Origin: Lojkania enalia
Lineage: Eukaryota > Ascomycota > Dothideomycetes > Pleosporales
Reading direction: 5' to 3'
Length of the DNA: 10,941 bases
Assembly (NCBI GenBank): GCA_010094045.1
Contig: ML986901.1
Coordinates: forward strand, 23,345-34,285
Position 1 is the first letter of the stretch; every line of letters begins with the position of its first letter. This document shows, piece by piece, positions 8,046-10,941 of this stretch. The notes beneath the pieces are model-generated. The model was given only the letters and a program-made list of their open reading frames with translations. It had not been told where the DNA came from and did not search any database. The position numbers and the translations under genes are program-made.

Positions 8046-9112
8046 TTTAATATCTTTTTTCTAAGTCTTCTTTTCTTAAGTCGCCTATAGTTTAGACTTC
8101 TTTTCCCTAGTAGCGCTTAGATTTATAAGTCCGCCCGTATCGGCAGCCCTTATTAAGAAGTATACCCTTTAATAGTACGCTTATCTTTCTTTATTTTTAA
8201 ACTAGTATAGTTTATTGTTAATTCTCTTTACTAGTTAGAAGTATAATACTAGATCCCGCGGTTACTCTATATATATTATTACTCTTCTTATTTCTATTTT
8301 TAATCCTTTATAGAACTTTACTATTATACTATAGTTATTCTAGACAACTTTATTTAAGAGCTATTAAAAGCTTAATATATATAAGATAACAGATTCTAGT
8401 TAAACTAGGTTGTAGAGTCTATCTTCTACTACTCGTACTTTGTTAATATCTCTAAACGCTAGTTTAAGTTTCTATTAGAAGTATACTAGGCTTATAAATA
8501 TTATTTTAGTTTTACTCTTCTAGTATTCCTCTATATAGTTCTTAAAATCTATTAAGAAGGACTAGAACTAGTTGAGTAGTTTACCTGTTAAGTATACTCC
8601 TATAAATAGTACTTTCTTATTCTTATATTAGATAATATCGAAGTTAGTATTAATATAGATCTTTACTACTACTAGGAATCTTTTAAACTTAGACCTAGTT
8701 CTATTAAATTTATTAAATAGTACTAGTTTAATTTGTTGTTAATAATATATTATTAGTAGTACTCTTTTAACTTGTTTAAGTTTTTAGATAATTCCTATAA
8801 GTCCTATTTCTTATTTACTATTAACTATTCCTTATATTCCTTTAAAACTTTCAAGAAGGCTGTTCTAAGTCTCCTTTAAGCTTCTTATCTATTTATCTAC
8901 TAGAACTATCTATTTCTATTATTACGCTAATTTGTTCTACATTCTTATAAATATAGTTATTATATCTGCCTCTAAAGAGGTGGCTTTACTAGCTAATCCT
9001 AATATTCTACTTGCGTGAGTTTCCTATATTATTTACTAAAGGTATCTCTTTCCTTATAACTAGGGTAGTCTAACTAGTCTTACTTCTTCTAGCTTTATAA
9101 GGGTAGTTAAAG

Positions 9113-9480
9113 TATAACAGCCCTTCTAATTAGCTAGATATAGGGCGGGTAATAACTAAGAGTAATTATATGCTACGGGGTGTATTATTCTTATAAGCTT
9201 ATAATAGAAGTATGTAAGTAGAGTATATAAAAGATATTTAAGTTAACTATAAAGAGTTATAAAGATTAGAGTTGTAAGGTTATTAAATATAATTTAGTTC
9301 CCTTATTATTTACTAGCTTAGTTACTTAGTTAACTAAGCTACTAAGTATACTTAGTTACTTAGTTAGCTAAGCTACTAAGTACGTTATATATCTTATACT
9401 AGTCTTATTCTTCTAGCTATATAGAGTCCTAGATCTTAATTGGGTCTAGTATAGGGGTTTCTATAAGGATACCCGTAATA
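9113..9480 (-). repeat. 5' LTR of the chromovirus (368 bp)
   Basis: Collinear with 2609-2976 without gaps. It would hold the promoter and transcription start on the minus strand. The primer-binding site should begin at 9112 (CTTTAACTACCC on the minus strand), but I could not match it to a tRNA or convincingly to a self-priming sequence in the LTR. Confidence 0.92.
9317..9384. repeat. Tandem 34-bp palindromic repeat within the 5' LTR
   Basis: Units 9317-9350 and 9351-9384 match the pair in the other LTR. The core TACTTAGTTAACTAAGCTA is near-palindromic. Both units have kept it despite heavy mutation around them. Confidence 0.6.
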
Positions 9481-9485
9481 CTTAT
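9481..9485. repeat. Target-site duplication CTTAT (right copy)
   Basis: Identical to 2604-2608, directly after the LTR end. Confidence 0.85.
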
Positions 9486-9606
9486 ATAGTAATATTAAAG
9501 AACTTATTATATCTAGTATATATATAATCCTATTACTAAATAATAGAATTATAAATAAGACTTTCTAAAGTAATAAGAAACAAATATTAGTAATAAATAT
9601 CTAAAG

Positions 9607-9886
9607 TATAATAGTATAGGTAAGATAATAGGTCTAAATGCGGTATAAATCTACTTAGAGGTATATAGGAGTATATAGAGGATTAGAGACCTAGGAATTC
9701 TATTAACACCTATAGGCCTTATATAAAAGGATATAGAAGAACTACTAAGCTACTTATAAGGGAGTATACAACTATATATAGAAGGGAAAAAGGGGTAGAA
9801 CTAGGGGTAGAATAAGATAAGCGAAAAGCTTTAGGATAAGGTTATATATAAAGCTTTTCGTAGAACGATTTCTTTATATTATTATA
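9607..9886 (-). repeat. LTR of element 2, copy B, truncated (280 bp)
   Basis: Similarity to copy A starts at 9607 (equivalent to 1315) and runs to the shared terminus at 9886. About 130 bp of the LTR is missing on the left. One extra base occurs in an A-run compared with A and C (near 9790). It has the same orientation as copy A. No internal element sequence is attached on the left, so it is a relic fragment, perhaps of a solo LTR or a deleted element. Confidence 0.8.
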
Positions 9887-9914
9887 CTACCCCCCTCCTT
9901 ATAGGCTAATAGTT

Positions 9915-9960
9915 CCTATCTATACTAGTTCGGGAGGGAATCGGGGCTATTATAGATAGG
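9915..9960. repeat. Inverted repeat with 10-bp arms
   Basis: CCTATCTATA (9915-9924) and TATAGATAGG (9951-9960) are perfect complements around a 26-base GC-rich loop. The pairing may extend imperfectly by four more bases. No rho-type or coding context is apparent. Confidence 0.5.
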
Positions 9961-10319
9961 TTCTAGTATAAAGAAATTTCTTTAAGGAGGTATTTACTAG
10001 TAAGAGCTAATATACGCGGTTACTTATAGAGATGTATTTATTAACGTAATATTAAGTAAGATTTTTATAGTAAGTATAATTAACCTATATATCGGCTGGT
10101 AACTACTATTATAATAGTTTATTAATATTGCAATTTCGTCGCGTATAGTAACAAACGTTTACTAGCCTTAGTATATTACTAGATCGCTATTAACTAAGCT
10201 TCCTTAACTAAACAATAACTTCTACTCTATACGTATTATTACGCGTCCCTAGAACTGTTAATTATTAAAGTATTACTAACGCCTTATAAAAAAATTAATT
10301 AATATACTATTCCGCCCGC

Positions 10320-10340
10320 CTTCTAAAGCCTCTTTAGAAG
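10320..10340. repeat. Short perfect hairpin
   Basis: CTTCTAAAG (10320-10328) and CTTTAGAAG (10332-10340) form a 9-bp stem with a 3-base loop. Function unknown. Confidence 0.5.
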
Positions 10341-10604
10341 CTTTTTAGGTTATCTACCTTTAGGCTATATACGCGCTCGCCTATAAGTAGTATATAATAT
10401 TTTCCTTTTAGTCTTTAAGATTAAAAAAATGCAAGTATTATACCTTATAAAATAAAAAGTACAACCCCGTACGAATTATATTTAATACTAGTAGGATACT
10501 TACTACTAATATACTTATAGATCCCCTTCTATTATAAGGAGAAGTTTCTAGTCCTCCGGGGCTATCTTAAACTATAGATAGTAGCCTAATACGTAGGAGA
10601 TAAG

Positions 10605-10941
10605 TATAACGATATAAAGAAATCGTTCTACGAAAAGCTTTATATACAACCTTATCCCAAAGCTTTTCGCTTATCTTATCCTACCCCCAGTTCTACCCCT
10701 TTTCCCTTCCGTATATAGTTGTATACTCCCTTATAAGTAGCTTAGTAGTTCTTCTATATCCTTTCGTATAAGGCCTATAGGTGTTAATAGAATTCTTAGG
10801 TCCCTAATCCCCTACGTACTCCTATATACCTCTAAGTAGATTCGTGCCGCATTCGGACCTATTATCTTACCTATACCGTTATATTATATAGAAGAACTTA
10901 ATACTACCAGTAACAGCCTCTTTAATAATATCGCATCGATT
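10605..10941 (+). repeat. LTR of element 2, copy C, inverted and cut by the window edge
   Basis: The reverse complement of this stretch aligns with copy A 1257-1593, both 337 bp, with no net gap. It starts TATAACGAT, the RIP form of TGTAACGAT, so the element 5' end points left and any internal sequence would lie to the right. The five bases before it (ATAAG, 10600-10604) would be the target duplication. It keeps more CG-containing states than copies A and B, so it is the least altered of the three. Whether it is a solo LTR or part of an element cannot be told. Confidence 0.8.

Larger units (their letters stand above)
3642..9098 (-). pseudogene. Ty3/gypsy chromovirus Gag-Pol polyprotein, single frame, RIP-inactivated
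   Basis: A single minus-strand frame (codon starts at positions leaving remainder 2 on division by 3) links every domain: N-terminal Gag (ATA at 9098, followed by KLEEVRLVRLP), CCHC knuckle (8045-8004), protease (6899-6891), RT (about 6212-5926), RNase H (about 5520-5330), integrase (4892-4374), GPY/F (about 4061-3870) and chromodomain (3800-3675). The chosen end is the TAA at 3644-3642. That gives 1,819 codons with no net frameshift at any checked anchor, so gag and pol appear fused, unlike elements that use a -1 frameshift. The product would have built virus-like particles and carried out reverse transcription and integration. Many TAG/TAA codons sit where Gln, Trp or Arg is expected. The start is not certain: ATG has become ATA, and 9098 is only 15 bases from the LTR. 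Confidence 0.9.
2609..9480 (-). mobile_element. Full-length Ty3/gypsy chromovirus, 6,872 bp, RIP-inactivated
   Basis: Two 368-bp LTRs (2609-2976 and 9113-9480) in direct orientation are flanked by CTTAT on both sides. The polypurine tract next to the left LTR and the direction of gag-pol show that the element runs on the minus strand, so the right LTR is the 5' LTR. Domain order in the internal frame is Gag, CCHC knuckle, protease, RT, RNase H, integrase, GPY/F module and chromodomain. Integrase after RT/RNase H defines Ty3/gypsy, and the C-terminal chromodomain defines the chromovirus branch to which fungal elements such as MAGGY belong. Structure is complete, but point mutations have disabled key sites in each enzyme. 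An additional antisense frame lies between pol and the 3' LTR. Confidence 0.95.
9887..10604. other. Unassigned intergenic or relic DNA between two LTR copies
   Basis: No frame on either strand gave recognisable protein. It has a little more CG and GC-rich patches than the rest (around 9931-9947, 10312-10320 and 10555-10562), suggesting weaker or older RIP. Two hairpins are listed separately. The sequence just outside copy B and just outside copy C shares a short AGGCTA...CTATCTATA theme in inverted orientation, possibly two targets of the same repeat. This is weak. Confidence 0.35.

Noticed and set aside
9098..9112. Self-priming (Tf1-like) primer-binding site at CTTTAACTACC
   Set aside because: I looked for the complementary sequence in the LTR on the minus strand and found only a partial match, so it is not supported, although RIP could have erased it.
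1185..9886. LTR copies A and B as the two ends of one element enclosing the chromovirus
   Set aside because: Copy B is truncated, the sequence between them is Fot1-like and chromovirus DNA rather than element 2 internal sequence, and gag points leftward from copy A.
1185..10941. Copies A and C as terminal inverted repeats of a single giant DNA transposon
   Set aside because: The ends have LTR-type TG...CA termini, a third copy exists, and the Gag frame next to copy A explains it as an LTR.
1..10941. Short stop-free frames on both strands as small genes
   Set aside because: They lack ATG starts and family resemblance and mostly mirror transposon frames in other phases. TA-rich RIP sequence readily gives such frames.
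1..10941. CRISPR array, tRNA or rRNA genes
   Set aside because: No regularly spaced repeats, no cloverleaf with conserved arm sequences and no rRNA-like conserved blocks were seen; the context is eukaryotic and transposon-derived.

Overview
The window looks like transposon-filled, gene-poor DNA of a filamentous ascomycete fungus, and essentially all of it has been altered by repeat-induced point mutation (RIP). The sequence is very A+T-rich and packed with TA. CA and TG dinucleotides are almost absent, while CG, CT and AG persist. That is the footprint of CpA-to-TpA mutation on both strands. No host gene, tRNA or rRNA was recognised. Every coding stretch is the ghost of a mobile-element gene whose reading frame can still be followed although it is full of stops. 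In these frames Gln, Trp and Arg(CGA) codons have become stops, Cys and His have become Tyr, Met and Thr have become Ile, and Pro and Ser have become Leu.

Layout from left to right. (1) Positions 1-1593 are the 5' part of an LTR retrotransposon on the minus strand ('element 2'). A 409-bp LTR lies at 1185-1593, then an untranslated leader, then a Gag-like frame running off the left edge. (2) Positions 1595 to about 2430 are the C-terminal third and 3' end of a Fot1/pogo-type DNA transposon on the plus strand, cut by the element 2 insertion. (3) Positions 2609-9480 are a complete 6,872-bp Ty3/gypsy chromovirus on the minus strand. It has two 368-bp LTRs, a 5-bp CTTAT target duplication, a polypurine tract, and one continuous Gag-zinc knuckle-protease-RT-RNase H-integrase-GPY/F-chromodomain frame (about 9098 to 3642). 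It also carries a convergent antisense reading frame at its 3' end (about 3302-3673). (4) Positions 9607-9886 are a truncated second copy of the element 2 LTR. (5) Positions 9887-10604 are unassigned DNA with two hairpins. (6) Positions 10605-10941 are a third, inverted copy of the element 2 LTR, running off the right edge.

The parts read as successive transposition into one locus followed by genome defence. Element 2 split the Fot1-like transposon, the chromovirus inserted next to it, and RIP then disabled all of them. The chromovirus kept its length and frame, with no net indel across the checked gag-pol anchors and none between the LTRs, yet key residues in each enzyme are lost (protease Asp, RT YLDD to YLDN, RNase H Asp, integrase HHCC and first Asp). 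The damage is therefore almost purely C-to-T/G-to-A substitution. No new biological system was identified. The most noteworthy items are the antisense frame, the transition-only LTR divergence, and a microsatellite that RIP appears to have made out of an integrase motif.
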